The notes under the pieces: model-generated
Told to the model about the DNA's origin: nothing
The model's input: the letters and a program-made list of their open reading frames with translations, nothing else
Databases searched by the model: none
Position numbers and translations under genes: made by a program
Part shown: positions 5,635-5,726 of the stretch, one piece after another
How positions within the stretch are numbered: position 1 is the first letter of the stretch
How the letters are laid out: each line of letters starts with the position of its first letter
Assembly: GCA_029260955.1 (NCBI GenBank)
Contig: JAJDCF010000090.1
Location: 1-5,726, forward strand
DNA length: 5,726 nt
Origin: Patescibacteria group bacterium
Lineage (GTDB): Bacteria; Patescibacteriota; Gracilibacteria; UM-FILTER-43-11
Reading direction: 5' to 3'

Positions 5635-5726
5635 CTATCTTTTCCTATCTTTCTTTTTCTCGTCTTTCTTATCACTCTTTCTGTCATCTCCGTGCTTTTT
5701 TGCATCATTTTTCCTCTCTCCTTTTT
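5635..5726 (-). CDS. C-terminal tail of a charged Lys/Asp-rich protein, partial
   Basis: The minus-strand frame ending in TAG at 5637-5635 encodes 29 residues, from the right edge, made almost wholly of K, R, D, E, G and H, ending KKKDRKR. This resembles a disordered basic tail of a cytosolic protein. Its stop lies 54 bases before the transporter start, and the predicted operon promoter fits in that gap, supporting the reading. Alternatives: another minus frame reads on to a TGA near 5599 with a basic tail, and a plus-strand ATG at 5627 opens a hydrophobic F/S/L-rich frame like a signal peptide. The latter is what a Lys-rich gene looks like from its antisense strand. Function cannot be assigned. 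Confidence 0.4.
   Translation of the reverse strand, partial: KGERKNDAKKHGDDRKSDKKDEKKKDRKR

Noticed and set aside
1..5726. CRISPR array, insertion sequence, tRNA or rRNA
   Set aside because: No regularly spaced short repeats, transposase frame with inverted ends, cloverleaf or conserved rRNA segment was seen on either strand by eye.

Overview
The window reads as ordinary bacterial chromosome of moderate, slightly AT-leaning composition. TGA acts as a stop codon: it ends the small transporter gene in a 4-base ATGA overlap and ends the 94-residue gene. This argues against the UGA-glycine codes of Gracilibacteria and Absconditabacteria. Four features together fit a Candidate Phyla Radiation type bacterium, perhaps Peregrinibacteria-like: no Shine-Dalgarno motif at any start, small orphan genes, a giant Ca-binding-repeat surface protein, and a fused TyrA-PheA enzyme. 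That placement is inference, not proof.

Layout. Positions 1-2068 (minus strand) hold the N-terminal 689 codons of a very large secreted protein that runs off the left edge. It has a signal peptide followed by alternating Ig-like modules, four of which open with a calcium-loop-like DxDxDGxxD motif. Positions 2069-2198 are a divergent promoter region with two back-to-back promoters of the same architecture. On the plus strand follow an unrecognised 109-residue protein (2199-2528), then from its own promoter an exported 233-residue protein with four cysteines (2594-3295) and, two bases later, an unrecognised 94-residue protein (3298-3582). These converge, with only 4 bases between stop codons, on a minus-strand pair. 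The first gene of that pair is an EmrE-like four-helix transporter (5263-5580), and the second is a bifunctional prephenate dehydrogenase/prephenate dehydratase-ACT protein (3587-5266), with start and stop codons overlapping. At the right edge, a Lys/Asp/Glu-rich C-terminal tail of another minus-strand gene is the best reading of 5635-5726.

How it works together. The fused enzyme takes prephenate to both 4-hydroxyphenylpyruvate (towards Tyr) and phenylpyruvate (towards Phe). It carries no chorismate mutase domain, so that activity must lie elsewhere. Its ACT domain keeps the ESRP phenylalanine-sensing motif. Coupling to an SMR/DMT-type transporter raises the possibility of aromatic compound export, which is not shown by the sequence. 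Both the giant protein and the 233-residue protein are predicted to be exported, so the left half looks like a cell-surface locus. Nothing resembling a mobile element, CRISPR array, tRNA or rRNA was seen.
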